A DNA stretch of 64,000 nucleotides from Chlorocebus sabaeus (GCF_047675955.1 NC_132928.1:49842889-49906888); one strand, 5' to 3'. Shown: positions 46,043-57,874, counted from the stretch's first letter. Notes: a model not told the origin generated them from the sequence alone. Numbers and translations: made by a program.

Positions 46043-46330
46043 TTCTTTTTTTTTGAGACAGAGTCTTGTTCTGTTGCCCAGTCTGGAGTGCAGTGGTGCA
46101 ATCTTGGCTCACTGCAAGCTCTGCCTCCCGGGTTCACGCCATTCTCCTGCCTCAGCCTCCTGAGCAGCTGGGACTACAGGCGCCCACCACCACCCCCAGC
46201 TAAGTTTCTTTGCGGTTTTTAAGTAGAGACGGGGTTTCACCATGTTAGCCAGGATGGTCTCAATCTCCTGACCTTGTGATCCGCCCACCTCGGCCTCCCA
46301 AAGTGGGGGGATTACAGGCTTGAGCCACCA
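46043..46330 (-). mobile_element. Alu
   Basis: Antisense Alu directly fused to the next one at GCCACCACTTGAGATGG. Confidence 0.93.
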
Positions 46331-46614
46331 CTTGAGATGGAGTCTCGCTTTGTCTCCAGGCTGGAGTGCAGTGGTGCGATCTCGGCTCACTGCAACCTCC
46401 GCTTCTCGGGTTCAAGCGATTCTCCTACTTCAGCCTCCTGAGTAGCTGGGACTACAGGCGTGTGCCACTATGCCCAGCTAATTTTTGTATTTTTAGTAGA
46501 GACAGAGTTTCACCATGTTGGCCAGGATGGTCTCGATCTCTTGATTTCATGATCCGCCTGCCTTGGCCTCCCAAAGTGCTGGGATTACAGGCATAAGCCA
46601 CCATGCTCAGCCCA
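46331..46614 (-). mobile_element. Alu, tandem with the previous
   Basis: Begins GAGATGGAGTCTCGC with no T tract of its own. Confidence 0.93.
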
Positions 46615-47082
46615 TGAATTTATTTTCTTAGTACTGTTTCAGGATAAGACTTGGAGAACTAAAGAAACTTGCAACAAGGCTGGAAAGGAGGTAAGTGGTC
46701 CAATCTAGTTCAAATGCAAATGTGCTGACTCCGAAAGCCATTGTAATCCCAAAAGTCATGCTCTGGCTGTCTTTCTTTCAATTCAGCATGGTTTCCTCAG
46801 TTAACAGTATTAGTAGCTTTACTTATTATTAGCTATTACTTTTGGTCTTATGGACAGTAAAGTGAAGGGGCAATACCAGATGTTGTCTCATATATAGTTT
46901 GTCCATAAATAATTTCACTGCTAGTAGAATATATACTTTTTCCTCTAAAGTGCTTAAAATATGATTCTTCAAATAGCATTGAGTCATACTGCTGTCAAAA
47001 ACCATTTTTAAATAATTATGGAATAATTATGGAATACCAATTTTACAGAAATATTTAATTAAAACTGAATACACAAACTTAC
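46615..47082. other. TOR1AIP1 intron, unique sequence
   Basis: No repeat is recognised. Confidence 0.6.
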
Positions 47083-47139
47083 GTCGGCTGGAGGTTGATG
47101 GTGACTGGTTTCCAAGCTCTGATTTCTGAATGTTGTCAT
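47083..47139 (-). CDS. TOR1AIP1: TOR1AIP1 internal exon (57 nt), nucleoplasmic domain
   Basis: The acceptor CTCACCATTAG (ending 47140) and donor CGAC|GTAAGT (GT at 47082-47081) bound 57 nt encoding DNIQKSELGNQSPSTSSR. The exon is phase 1 at both ends. The last C joins AA of the final exon to give Gln, producing the SSRQVTGQPQ junction just before the transmembrane helix. The Ser/Gln-rich, low-complexity content fits the unstructured nucleoplasmic region. Confidence 0.93.
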
Positions 47140-47500
47140 CTAATGGTGAGAGTAATAAAATAAGACTATCAACTTATGTTTCATAATTTGAGTATTTATT
47201 TCTAGTAGACAAAGAAGATACAAATTCCACCAGGAAAAAAAGAAGACAGAGATCAGCCAGAAGCAGAAGAAAAAGTAGAACATCTGAGTGCCGATTAGAC
47301 TGAGGGCTCCTTGAGACACAAGACCTATTTCTTTCATAGCTGTTCACAGCATAGGGTGGGGTCTAGTAGAAAGCACACAATAATTAGTTTTCAGAGAAAG
47401 TTTGGAAGTATTTGACCCATAAGTATCTAATGGGATTGGTGAAACTTCTGGGATAAAAAGGACAAAGAAAATAAGCACACCATAATAAAATGAAACATAC

Positions 47501-47545
47501 CACTTGAAAAACTGCCATATATTGAACTCTTGCCTGGTGAAGATG
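47501..47545 (-). CDS. TOR1AIP1: Candidate TOR1AIP1 cassette exon (45 nt)
   Basis: A C-rich polypyrimidine tract and CAG acceptor (ending 47546), and donor AGTG|GTATGT (GT at 47500-47499), bound 45 nt. They are open in phase 1-1 and encode about SSPGKSSIYGSFSS. Including it gives ...RMQ-T-SSPGK...SS-D-DNIQ; skipping it joins the neighbours cleanly as RMQ-N-DNIQ. From memory the human reference protein has the skipped form (RMQND), so this may be an alternative or lineage-used cassette. The splice signals are good, but no transcript evidence is available here. Confidence 0.6.
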
Positions 47546-47873
47546 CTGTAAAGGGGGGGAAAATAAGGACAAAATGTGGATTATAGACTACTGAGCTGTC
47601 TGGATAAGGTGTTTTAATATAAAACTCAATCTTAATCTTCACTATTTTCTACCTCAAACCGATACAATATTTCATCTGGGAATTCTGACCATTTCAAATA
47701 TTAGTAGTATTTTAAAATCACATTTAAAAACTTCTCATCATTTCTGTTAACAGACAAGTAATTAAGTAATTCTGTTTTAGGCTTGTGGTTAAACAATAGA
47801 GCTCAAAAATAATTTTCTCACAACTCTGTCAAATCTCTACGTCCATCTAAATTTATTTAGAAAATAAATTAAG

Positions 47874-48012
47874 CCAGGCACAGTGGCTCATGCCTGTAAT
47901 TCCAACAACTCAAGAGGCTGAGGTGAAAGGACAGCTTGAGCACAGGAGTTTAAGACCAGCCTGGGCAACACTGTGAGACCCCATCTCTGATTAAAAAAAA
48001 AAATAAAAACAA
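47874..48012 (+). mobile_element. Alu left monomer (FLAM-like)
   Basis: One monomer with a mixed A tail. Confidence 0.85.
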
Positions 48013-48804
48013 GAAAAGAAATTAAAAACAATCCTAACCCTTCCCTTTCCCTTCCATCTTTTTTAGCATACCAGCAGGTTTTAAAATCTAAGAGAGGAAA
48101 TGGAGGGACAGGCTTCAGAAAGTATAGAGGTTGAGTTATCTCATTCATATGACCTATATTACCAGTATTGCCATCTATCACTTGACTGGACTTTTATAAT
48201 TTTTGTATATAAATGAACTTCCTGGTGGATCATCTTAGGGTTTTATCAATAACTTTCATTTAGAAACACTGGAATAACTGGAGGAATAATATTAGCTCTG
48301 CTAATATTCAGAAATAGCCTTATTTTTGGTCATATGACAAAAAGCTCCATAATGATGTCATAAGACAAAATGACAGCAAATCTAAGAGGAATATTGTTTT
48401 TCAGTTACCAGTTTAGCTTAGGATATTTCATTATTTAGAAGCTTCTAAGTTAGGTTATCAAAGTTACAACTAAAATAACAAAATAAAAAAACCTAACCAC
48501 ACAAAACCCAAATCCATCAGATGTTTATTTTGAATACTTCACTCCATGGTTGCAAAGATCAAATGAGATAATATATACAAAAATGCTGTGAAGTGCAATT
48601 CTATGATGTTAATGAAGGACAGCTAAATAATAATGTACCATATATAATATTTATATAATTCATATAACACAAACACATACACAACAGGGTATATACTGCC
48701 AAGGCAGGACATCGTCCAAAGGGTAACTGATATCCTTTTCATCAACATTACTAGAGATGCTAACAACAATTCTAAAAAACATCTTTTTAAAAGAAAAAAC
48801 TCAG
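48013..48804. other. TOR1AIP1 intron, AT-rich unique sequence
   Basis: No repeat family is recognised. Confidence 0.5.
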
Positions 48805-49085
48805 CTGGGCACAGTGGCTCACGCCTGTAATCCCAACACTTTTTGGGAGGTCAAGGTGGGTGGATCACCTGAGGTCAGGAGTTTGAGACCAGCCTGGCCA
48901 ACATGGTGAAACCCTGTCTCTACTAAAATACAAAAATTAGCCGGCTGTGGTGGTGCACCACCAGCTACTCCGGAGGCTGAGGCACGAGAATCACTTGAAC
49001 CCAGGAGGCGGAGGCTGCAGTGAGCTGAGATCACGCTACTGCACTCTAGCCTAGGCAACAGAGCAAGACTCTGTCTCAAAAAGAA
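48805..49085 (+). mobile_element. Alu
   Basis: The duplication AAAGAAAAAACTCA flanks it on both sides. A short right-monomer deletion is present. Confidence 0.95.
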
Positions 49086-49261
49086 AAAGAAAAAACTCAA
49101 GCTTTTCTAGTCTAAAGAGTATGGTGATAATCAATCACTCTATAACCATCAAGAGTAGAGGGCACAAATCCTCCATAGTTGCTACTGATTCTACAGAAAA
49201 CATTGTTAACAATAAATAAGCCCGGATAATTATGAGATTTTAGACTTTAAAAAATTGTATT

Positions 49262-49415
49262 TACACATATAAGCTCATTACAATAATTTAGTTATAGGCA
49301 CTATTGTCTCTAAAGGCAAGAAAATTGAGGTTCACAAAGGTTAAGTGATTTTACCAAGATTACTCAATTAGTAAGTGGAAGAGCTAGGCCTGGAGTCCAA
49401 GAGCTTTAACTACAA
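49262..49415 (-). mobile_element. MIR SINE
   Basis: TAAGCTCATTACAATAATTT..., AAATTGAGGTTCACAAAGG..., AGTAAGTGGAAGAGCTAGG. Confidence 0.65.
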
Positions 49416-51000
49416 ATTGTCTTCTTTACCTAAATTTCTGAAACAGGTTCCAAAGCATTTATATTAATGCTCTGACCTCTCCATGCACATATATTCTTCT
49501 CTATAATCATTGTTTTATCACCTGGCAAACAGGAAAAAGTAAAGACAGTGGTTCCATCTTTCCTAAAAGGTTTGGATGCAGGCAGAAGCGCAGAAGCCTG
49601 AACTGGGACCTGTCTACCCAGGAAACTGGTGCTAACATTGGGTGACAATGTTCCATGGGGTAGAATCTATAGCCCAAGGTTCCTGAACATTCAGGTCTAA
49701 AAATGACTTTTTTCCCTCACCAAAGCAGGCAGAAATATATAAAGAATGAGAGATAAAATGTGGAATGCTAAGAAAACATTTTTAAAAATACTCTTGAAGA
49801 GGAATCTATTATATAATGTTGTTTGAAAAATCACTGTAGTCTTCCACTTCCTTGAAAATATTTTCTTCTTGCTCATCGTTCTATCTTAAAGTCCTCATGT
49901 GGTTGAATGTCTAAAAGATCCTATTACATGCACACGTCTGGTATGTCACTGTTACATAACTCTGAAAGCTCAACGTGGTATCTATATATGGTAGGTGGCT
50001 AGCAACCAAGGTATAATTCTGTAAGCCATAATAAATATAGTAACTTAAGACAAAGTAGAAATGCAAACAGATAAAACACTAAAAATTAGCTATCAATTTA
50101 GCAACTAAAAATATCTATTTCTGCATTTCAATTAGATGCTCGATATAATTATTTTTTCCTTCTGTATTGCAGTGTCTTATTAGAGGAAAAATTATGCAAA
50201 CATTTTCTGGTAAGTATGTACTAACTTCACTTATCTGGAAGTCATTTATCTGATATTAATTACTCAGAATATATAGTTAAGAACTAAGAAATGACACAGA
50301 TGCCTCTGAGCTTTTCACATTATATATACTAAAACTCATGCATTTTTACATCCAAGAGTATCTCTTGAGTCTTCAAATTTAATTTTAATGTTTGATTCTG
50401 GTTGTAAACATAATTCTAATAAGCTGAATAATTAATATTTGGTTTCCTAACTACAATATTAGGTCAGGAAGAGCAAATTATAAGAGGAAATGGTTTTCTA
50501 ATATCAGGCATATACTCACAGCAATAAGAAATGACAATCGACAATAAGACAAGGGCAAAAAGTTATTTCGGTTCTAGGCTGCTGAAGAACTCACTTATAT
50601 GTGCGCTAAAAAAGTCACTGCTGAGAAAAAATGAATTATGACCACTCCCAGTTTACTGATGGAAAAGCAGGGCCACAGACATCATCTGGTCCAATTACAG
50701 AGTTAATTATCCCATGAGCAAGAGATACATGATGTGGATTTTTACATTATCTAAATAAAACTAAGAGAATACCTGATGACCTCCAGACCTATTGTGGCTA
50801 GATGAGTAAAGTAGGGAGCGAGGTTAAAGGTCACTTAAAACAGAGAATATGCGTGGACTTTAAAAAAAAGTATGGTCAAGATTTAATGTGGACACATTTC
50901 CACAGAAATTATAGAAAGTGAGTTCAGAGTATGATGGTTTTATCACATAAATTTATAGTATTCCTTAAATTCTGTGACATTTAATCCATCCAAAACCTAA
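49416..51000. other. TOR1AIP1 intron, unique sequence
   Basis: No exon or repeat is recognised. Confidence 0.5.
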
Positions 51001-51006
51001 ACATGA

Positions 51007-51674
51007 GGCTGGGTGTGGTAGCTCATGCCTGTAATCCCAACACTTTGGGAGGTTGAAGCAGACAGATCACTAGAGGTCAGCAGTTCAAGACCAGCCTGGC
51101 TAACATGGTGAAACCCCATCTCTACTAAAAGTACAGAAATTAGCTGGGCGTGGTGGCGCATGCATGCAAGTCCTAGCTACTCAGGAGGCTGAGGCACAAG
51201 AATGACCTGAATGTGGGAGGCAGAGGCTGCAGTGAGCTGAAATCGTGCCACTGCACTCCAACCTGGGCAACAGAGGGAGACTTCATCTCAAAAAACACAA
51301 AAACAAAACAAAACACAAAAACCCAGAAAGGCTGGGCACAGTGGCTCAAGCCTGTAATCCCAGCACTTAGGGAGGCCAAGGCAGGTGGATCATGAGGTCA
51401 GGAGTTCAAGAGCAGCCTGACCAATATGGTGAAACTCCATCTATACTAAAACTACAAAAATTAGCTGGGCGTGTAAAAATACAAAAATTAACCAGGTGTG
51501 GTGGTGCGCACCTGGAGTCCTAGCTATTTGGGAGGCTGAGGCAGGAGAATTGCTTGAACCCGGGAGGCAGAGGTTGCAGTGAACCAAGATTGCACCACTG
51601 TACTCCAGCCTGGGTGACAGAGAGAGACTCCATCTCAAAAACAAAACAAAACAAAAAACAGAAAAAAAAACACA
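51007..51674 (+). mobile_element. Two head-to-tail Alus between one pair of target duplications
   Basis: Alus at 51007-51325 and 51331-51660 lie together between AAACCTAAACATGA (50993-51006) and AACCCTAAACATGA (about 51675-51688). The second has a repeated ACTACAAAAATTAGC / ATACAAAAATTAACC segment. Confidence 0.9.
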
Positions 51675-51688
51675 AAACCCTAAACATG

Positions 51689-52071
51689 AAAATATAACTT
51701 GTGCATTTCAGCCTTTATTATGTAAAATTATGAGTATACAAAGCTGTTCCAAAATTTGCTAAAAGCGAAAAGTAAGTATTGTCAAAAGAGTAGAATTTCA
51801 TTATTGTATACAGACTGTATTGCTGCTAGAACTGAGAGCTTGTTAAGACCCATCAATCTCTGGTTTGCTCCCGCCAGTATTTACATTCTACACCTAGCCC
51901 ATGTGCTGCCAGTCCAAGCAAATAGAAATTACTAACCTAGTAATCATAGCTGTACTTTATTAGTGAAATCACAAACAACCTAAATGTTTACCTGAAGAAC
52001 TAAACATTTTTGTCAAGAAAAACAGCCAATACGCTTCAGATTATTTCACTAACAGAGCTTTATCTACTTAC
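51689..52071. other. TOR1AIP1 intron, unique sequence
   Basis: No repeat is recognised. Confidence 0.5.
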
Positions 52072-52140
52072 TTTGCATCCTAGTTCTTATTCTTGCAGTC
52101 TGGGGGGCCCATTCCTCAAGAGTTCTTTGATATCCTGAGC
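52072..52140 (-). CDS. TOR1AIP1: TOR1AIP1 internal exon (69 nt)
   Basis: The acceptor TTTGCTTCAG (ending 52141) and donor GCAAA|GTAAGT (GT at 52071-52070) bound 69 nt. They encode SGYQRTLEEWAPQTARIRTR followed by MQ. It is phase 1-1 and in frame with both neighbours. The segment is part of the nucleoplasmic domain, with a basic patch (ARIRTRMQ). Confidence 0.93.
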
Positions 52141-52534
52141 CTGAAGCAAATACATATATCAAAAGATAATTTCCCATACTTTGAAAGTTTATACCATATT
52201 CCAGTGTTATAAAATTAATCTATCAGAAAGACAAAATAAAAGAGGGGAAGAAAACAATAAAAGCAATAGTTTTATAAGTAAAAAATAATTTCAAAGGATC
52301 CTATCAGTGAGGATGAACCACTTCCTACAGCAAAGCAGGTAGCAAATAAATATATTATCACCCAATATAAATTACTTGTGGTAAGATAGCCCTGAACACA
52401 TTTCCACATCACAGAGTAATTATTACAGGTAGTACCAATCCGTGGTGAATTAAAAAGGTAAAGAGGGGTAAAATGACTTGAAATTTTATTACGACTTTTG
52501 TTAGGAGAATGAGCAAGGTTAGAATTGATTGACT
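52141..52534. other. TOR1AIP1 intron, unique sequence
   Basis: No repeat is recognised. Confidence 0.5.
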
Positions 52535-52535
52535 G

Positions 52536-52817
52536 AGGCTGGGCGCGGTGGCTTATGCCTGTAATCCCAGCACTTTGGCAGGCCGAGGTGGGCGGATCAC
52601 AAGGTCAGGAGATTGAGACCATCCTGGCTAACACGGTGAAACCCCGTTTCTACTAAAAATTTAAAAAATTAGCCGGGCATGGCGGTGGGCGCCTGTAGTC
52701 CCAGCTACTCAGGAGGCTGAGGCAGGAGAATGGCGTGAACCCGGGAGGTGGAGCTTGCAGTGAGCCGAGATAGCACCACTGCACTCCAGCCTGGGCGACA
52801 GAGTGAGACCCTGCGTC

Positions 52818-52845
<28 letters not shown>
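52536..52845 (+). mobile_element. AluY next to a TOR1AIP1 exon
   Basis: Flanked by ATTGACTGA on both sides. Its 25-base A tail ends 35 bp from the exon at 52881. Confidence 0.95.
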
Positions 52846-52849
<4 letters not shown>

Positions 52850-52880
52850 CTGAAAAAAGAGGAGGCAACCAACTACTTAC

Positions 52881-52922
52881 TCAGCACTGAAGGTTGCTTA
52901 TCATGAGCTGTGAAGTTGCGAC
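52881..52922 (-). CDS. TOR1AIP1: TOR1AIP1 internal exon (42 nt)
   Basis: A strong acceptor TTTTCTGTTTCAG (ending 52923) and donor GCTGA|GTAAGT bound 42 nt encoding RNFTAHDKQPSVL. The exon is phase 1-1. An AluY poly-A end lies only about 35 bp beyond the donor in the intron. Confidence 0.93.
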   Translation of the reverse strand, partial: VATSQLMISNLQC

Positions 52923-53087
52923 CTGAAACAGAAAACAGGGATAAGGTCATAGAATACTTGAAAATAACAACAAAAAACATGTTGCATAGACATTTTGCTT
53001 GTTTACTGTGGATACTAAAAACAACAAACAAAAAACATCAGTTGCAAGCATGTAAGTATATATATACATATATAAAGACCATGCATA

Positions 53088-53088
<1 letters not shown>

Positions 53089-53120
<32 letters not shown>
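53089..53120. repeat. (TA)n microsatellite
   Basis: About 15 uninterrupted TA units in an intron. Confidence 0.95.
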
Positions 53121-53124
<4 letters not shown>

Positions 53125-53273
53125 TTGTGTGTATTTCTTTTCCCCTCATTTCTAAACTTCAAAATGTTTAGGAATTGGACAAGGAGGAGTCAGTTTTAGG
53201 ATCAGTACCATCAAAACAATGACTATGTATAGTCAATGTGTATCAGCTATTGAGTATAATTTTGTTTAATTCT

Positions 53274-53565
53274 TTTTTTTTGAGACAGGGTCTGACTCTG
53301 TCACCCAGGCTGGAGTGCAGTGGTGCAAGCTCAGCTCACTGCAACCCTCGCTTCCTGGGTTCAAGATATTCTCCTGCCTCAGCTTCCCAAGTACTTGGGA
53401 TGACAGGTGTGCACCACCACGCAAGACTAAATGTTTTGTATTTTTAGTAGAGACAGGGTTTCACCATGTTTGCCAGGCCGGTCTCAAACTCTTGACCTCA
53501 AATGATTTGCCTGCCTCGCCCTCCCAAAGTGCTGGGATTACAGGCATGAGCCACCGTGCCCAGCC
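53274..53565 (-). mobile_element. Alu
   Basis: The duplication AATTTTGTTTAATTCT (53258-53273) / AATTTTGCTTAATTCT (53566-53581) flanks it. Confidence 0.96.
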
Positions 53566-53581
53566 AATTTTGCTTAATTCT

Positions 53582-54012
53582 TGTGTGGCAGATGCTATTG
53601 TTGTTCCCATTTTATAAATAAGGGAAAACCAGCCGGATGCGGTGGCTCATACCTGTAATCCCAGCACTTTGGGAGGCCAAGGTGGGCAGATCACAAGGTT
53701 AGGAGATCAAGACCATCCTGGCTAACATGGTGAAACCCTGTCTCTACTAAAAATACAAAAAAAAATTAGCCCGGCATGGTGGCGGGTGTCTGTAGTCCCA
53801 GCTACTTGGGAGGCTGAGGCAGGCAGGAGAATGTCGTGAATCCGGGAGGCGGAGCTTGCTGTGAGCCAAGATTGCGCCACTGCACCACAGCCTGGGCGAC
53901 AGAGCGAGACTCTATGTCGAAAAAAAAAAAAAGGGAAAACCAAAAGTGGTCATTTTTCCAAAATTATATATCTAAAAGTAGTGGGGCCGAGATACAAATC
54001 CAGGCAGTCCAT
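53582..54012 (-). mobile_element. MIR SINE split by an AluY
   Basis: TTCCCATTTTATAAATAAGG before the Alu and GGGGCCGAGATACAAATCC after it keep antisense MIR order. Confidence 0.55.
53632..53931 (+). mobile_element. AluY
   Basis: AGGGAAAACC occurs on both sides. GGCAGGCAGG shows a 4-bp duplication. Confidence 0.95.
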
Positions 54013-54711
54013 ATCATATACCACATACCATACCATAGAGAAATGGTATGTACTATCTATGCAGATTTATGGACATTGCAAAGTAGCTATGAAGTAAAAC
54101 ATGCTACTTCAGGTTTTGAGGAGGTATTTAAGGATAACTGTAAAATGACACAATGAGATGACTAACAAATGACATTACAATTCTAACAAGGTGAATTTTC
54201 AAATCTGCCCTGAGGAAATGAGTTACTCTTTGATGATAAATACAAGTATCCATTTACATTTATTTATTTTCAACTTTTTCTGAATACAAACATATGTTAG
54301 CTGTTTTAAAAAAGTGCCATTCTAGAAATGCGTAATTTAAAAATGCATGAATATCTATCTGTTAAGTATGTGCAAAACATTGAATGTAGAAATACTATGG
54401 TAAGTAAGACAGATATATATTCTCTCTGCTTTGTTTTCAGTCTATACTAAAAATATACTTATTAAAAAGTGGATACATACCTTTTAATACTTTCTTTCAT
54501 CAAATTCTAAGACATACTTTTTAAAAAATGCCCTCTGATCTACAGATGTATCTTTAATTAATGGTATGGCACAGTTTAACTGGATGGTTTTTCTTTCTCA
54601 TTGATACATAAAATCAATAGTATCTTAAAGTCAATGAAATACATCCTGATCACCTTTTCATTAGTATATATAACTCATTATATATAACTCATTTTTCGTT
54701 TCTAAATAGTA
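54013..54711. other. TOR1AIP1 intron, unique AT-rich sequence
   Basis: A small palindrome CATACCAT...ATGGTATG lies near 54025-54050. No repeat family is recognised. Confidence 0.5.
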
Positions 54712-55008
54712 TTTTTTTTTTTTTTTTGAGATGCAGTCTCACTCTGTCACCCAGGCTGGAGTGCAATGGTGTGATCCCAGCTCACTGCAGCCATCGCCTC
54801 TTGGGTTCAAGCGATTCTTCTACCTCAGCCTCCCAAGTAGCTGGGATTACAGGCACCTACCATCACACTTGGTTAATTTTTGTATTTTTAGCAGAGACGG
54901 GGTTTCACCACGTTGGCCAGGCTGGTCTCGAACTCCTGGCCTCAAGTAATCCACCTGCCTTGGCCTCCCACAGTGCTGGGATTACAGGTGTGAGCCATCA
55001 CCCCCAGC
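54712..55008 (-). mobile_element. Alu
   Basis: CTAAATAGTAT flanks it on both sides. Confidence 0.95.
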
Positions 55009-55282
55009 CTAAATAGTATCTCACTGCATGGGTATAACATCATTTATACAGGTAGATACATTTAAGAGTTTCCAAAGATCAAAGATTTGGAGTAAAATAT
55101 GGCAAATACATAAAATAATTCAAAGAGTAATTTTCCACAACTGATTTTTTTCCAGCAGCTAATTCATTTTATGTCTCATTTTATAGTCACAAATCCAGAA
55201 CCTACTAAAAATTAAAATGAAAAATATAAAATTGAATTCTATAAATACAATGATTATAAAACAGATTTCCAAAGGCTTTTTC

Positions 55283-55576
55283 ATTTTTTCTTTTTTTTGA
55301 GTCTCACTCTGTCGCCCAGACTAGAAAGCAGTGACGCAATCTCGACTCACTGCAAGCTCCGCCTCCTCCCGGGTTCAGGCCATTCTCCTGCCTCAGCCTC
55401 CCAAGCAGCTAGGACTACAGGTGTCTGCCACCACGCCCAGCTAATTTTTGTGTTTTCAGTAGAGATGGGGTTTCACCATGTTGGCCAGGATGGTCTCGGT
55501 CTCTTGACCTCGTGATCCGCCTGCCTCAGCCTCCCAAAGTGCTGGGATTACAGGCGTGAGCCACCATGCCCGGCCT
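55283..55576 (-). mobile_element. Alu
   Basis: TTCCAAAGGCTTTTTC flanks it on both sides. The usual GACGGA after the T tract is missing. Confidence 0.95.
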
Positions 55577-55739
55577 TCCAAAGGCTTTTTCTTAAGAAAA
55601 GAAAGGAATGTGGAAGGAATAAAAAAGTTCTTGAAGGTTTTTACATACAAAGATATTTTTGGTTAATAACTCAGATTTTGGGAGACTTGATTTAAAAATG
55701 TCAAAAGAAAAAAACAGTAGTACCAAAATAATAAAGGTG

Positions 55740-56040
55740 GCTGGGTGCAATGGTTCACACCTGCAATCCCAGCATTTTGGGAGGCTGATGTGGGAGGAAT
55801 GCTTGCGCCCAAAAGTTTGAGACCAGCCTAAGCAACACAGTGAGACTCCGTCTCTACAAAAAATTTAAAAATTAGTTGGGCATGGGGGCACGTGCCTATA
55901 GTCTTAGCTACTCAGGAAGCTGAGGCAGGAGGATCCCTTGAACCCAGGAGTTCGAGGCTGCAGTGAACCATGATCGCACCACTACACTTGCCTGGGCAAC
56001 AGAGCGAGAACCTGTCTCAAAAAAAGAAAAAAGAAAAGAA
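55740..56040 (+). mobile_element. Alu (old, J-like)
   Basis: AAAATAATAAAG flanks it on both sides. Confidence 0.93.
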
Positions 56041-56650
56041 AATAATAAAGTAAAAAAAAATGTCACCAATGATTCTCAAGCAAATCATTATTAGCATTTT
56101 GGTATATTACTTTCCAATCTTTTTTTGTTATATTTTCTCAATATTTGATCACAAAAATTTTCAGTTGTAAGACTGAAATGAATATATACCCATCACCGAG
56201 CTTGCCATTAACTTTTTATTACATGTGCTTTATCACTTATTCATTCATTCTTCCAAAGTTTTACAACAGAGTTGAAATTGTACTAATATAAAATTTTATG
56301 TCCTTATTAGAATAAGTGCATATAAACAGGCTCAAACTACTACATTAGTCTGTTAAAACAAAAACAATCAACCCATTTATATTGCTAGCAAAGACATTCA
56401 ACAAATCACAGGAAGCAGTAGTTTCTTTGCTTGTTTTTTAAGTTCAAATTCAGGTTTGGATATAGAGAATAACAACTCCATAAGCGTCATAAGGTCAAGG
56501 GGTAGAGATATATTGGATAAGTTTTTTTTTTTAAGTATTCATTATTCCTCTTTTTCAATATTTACATTAAATTTCAAAAGAGGATCTTCAAAAATAGGAA
56601 CAGCATTTGACCAAGCTCACAGGTAGAACTGTAAACACAGCTTTACTTAC
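56041..56650. other. TOR1AIP1 intron, unique sequence
   Basis: No repeat is recognised. Confidence 0.5.
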
Positions 56651-56707
56651 TTTGTGATGACTGCCAAAATGATTCTGTATATTGACTAGATGATCTGGTG
56701 GCTTTAT
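56651..56707 (-). CDS. TOR1AIP1: TOR1AIP1 internal exon (57 nt)
   Basis: The acceptor TTTATTTTTTAG (ending 56708) and donor ACAAA|GTAAGT bound 57 nt encoding KATRSSSQYTESFWQSSQ. It is phase 1-1 and Ser/Gln-rich. It is continuous with the RNFTAHD exon downstream and the DSDESG exon upstream. Confidence 0.93.
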
Positions 56708-56865
56708 CTAAAAAATAAAAAACAGTACATTATAAATAATATTCAACTTTTAAACTGCACATTTTATAAGACAACAGTGAGAAATTAATAAAAAGAGCAA
56801 AAATATTCAGATAACTCCCAGGTGGTTAAAAACTTGGATGCATAATTTATTTTAAAAAGTTTCTA

Positions 56866-57149
56866 GGCTGGGTGCAGTGGCTTTCACCTATAATCCCAGC
56901 ACATTGGGAGGCTGAGGCAAGCGGATCACCTGAGGTTAGGAGTTCGAGACCAGCCTGGCCAACATGGTGAAACCCCGTCTCCACTAAAAATACAAAAATT
57001 ATCTGGGTGTGGTGGCGCGTGCCTGTAATCCAAGCTACTTACGAGGCTGAGAGCAGGAGAACTGCTTGAACCCAGGAGGCAGAGGTGCAGTGAGCCGAGA
57101 TCGCACCACTGTACTCCAGCCTGAGTGACAGAGTGAGACTCTATCTCAA
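56866..57149 (+). mobile_element. Alu
   Basis: AAAAAGTTTCTA flanks it on both sides. Confidence 0.95.
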
Positions 57150-57384
57150 AAAAAGTTTCTAAAGTGTCATGTCACATCTAAAAAATTAGCTAATAATCAC
57201 TTAAAAAATTGTTATGATACAGAACATGCCACAAGGTAATGAGATAATAAAACCTTTGAGTTGAGAAACATTTTGTAAGTTTACAACAATGGATCATCTT
57301 GAAATCATTAGTATCCAGTTTTGCTTTAAATTTTTATTGCAAGTGGGCAATATTTTTGTATACTCTTTTTCTCTTTCTTCTTCT

Positions 57385-57388
<4 letters not shown>

Positions 57389-57420
<32 letters not shown>

Positions 57421-57525
57421 CATGGAGTCTCATGTTATTGCCCAGGCTGGTCTTGAACTGAAGGGATCCTCCTGCCTCAGCCTCCTCAGTATCTGGGACT
57501 ATAGGTACCTATCACTATGCCTTGC
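57389..57525 (-). mobile_element. Alu monomer (FLAM-like), long T tract
   Basis: A T tract of about 27, then one monomer's length of antisense Alu. Confidence 0.85.
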
Positions 57526-57540
57526 TTTCAGTCTACTCTT

Positions 57541-57581
57541 CTTAAAAACATATAAAAGTAGAATTTTTATATGTTTTTAAG
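57541..57581. repeat. Perfect 17-bp hairpin with 7-nt loop
   Basis: CTTAAAAACATATAAAA (57541-57557) pairs with 57565-57581. The segment ATATAAAAGTAGAATTT inside it recurs directly at 57594-57610. Confidence 0.95.
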
Positions 57582-57689
57582 TAGAAAGATTTCCATATAA
57601 AAGTAGAATTTATAATTAAATTAGTTTAAAAGTGATCAGGTTGCTGTTTTGGAAACAGACACATTGACACAAAAAGGTGAAGGGGCCCT

Positions 57690-57757
57690 TTTTTTTTTTT
57701 TTTTTGAGACGGAGTCTCGCTCTGTCGCCCAGGCTGAAGTGCGATGGCATGATCACA
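57690..57757 (-). mobile_element. Extreme 5'-truncated Alu stub
   Basis: Only the 3' tail and about 50 bp of the right end remain (GAGACGGAGTCTCGCTCTGT...), then unrelated sequence. Confidence 0.9.
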
Positions 57758-57874
57758 AGACCTGGGGTTTATGTACTTCCAAATAGTTATGCTGGTAGCA
57801 ATGGCAGCAAACTATTGGCTATATAAATGGTTTAATTAATCTCTAATTTTTAGAGCTTCATGTAACACGTATGA

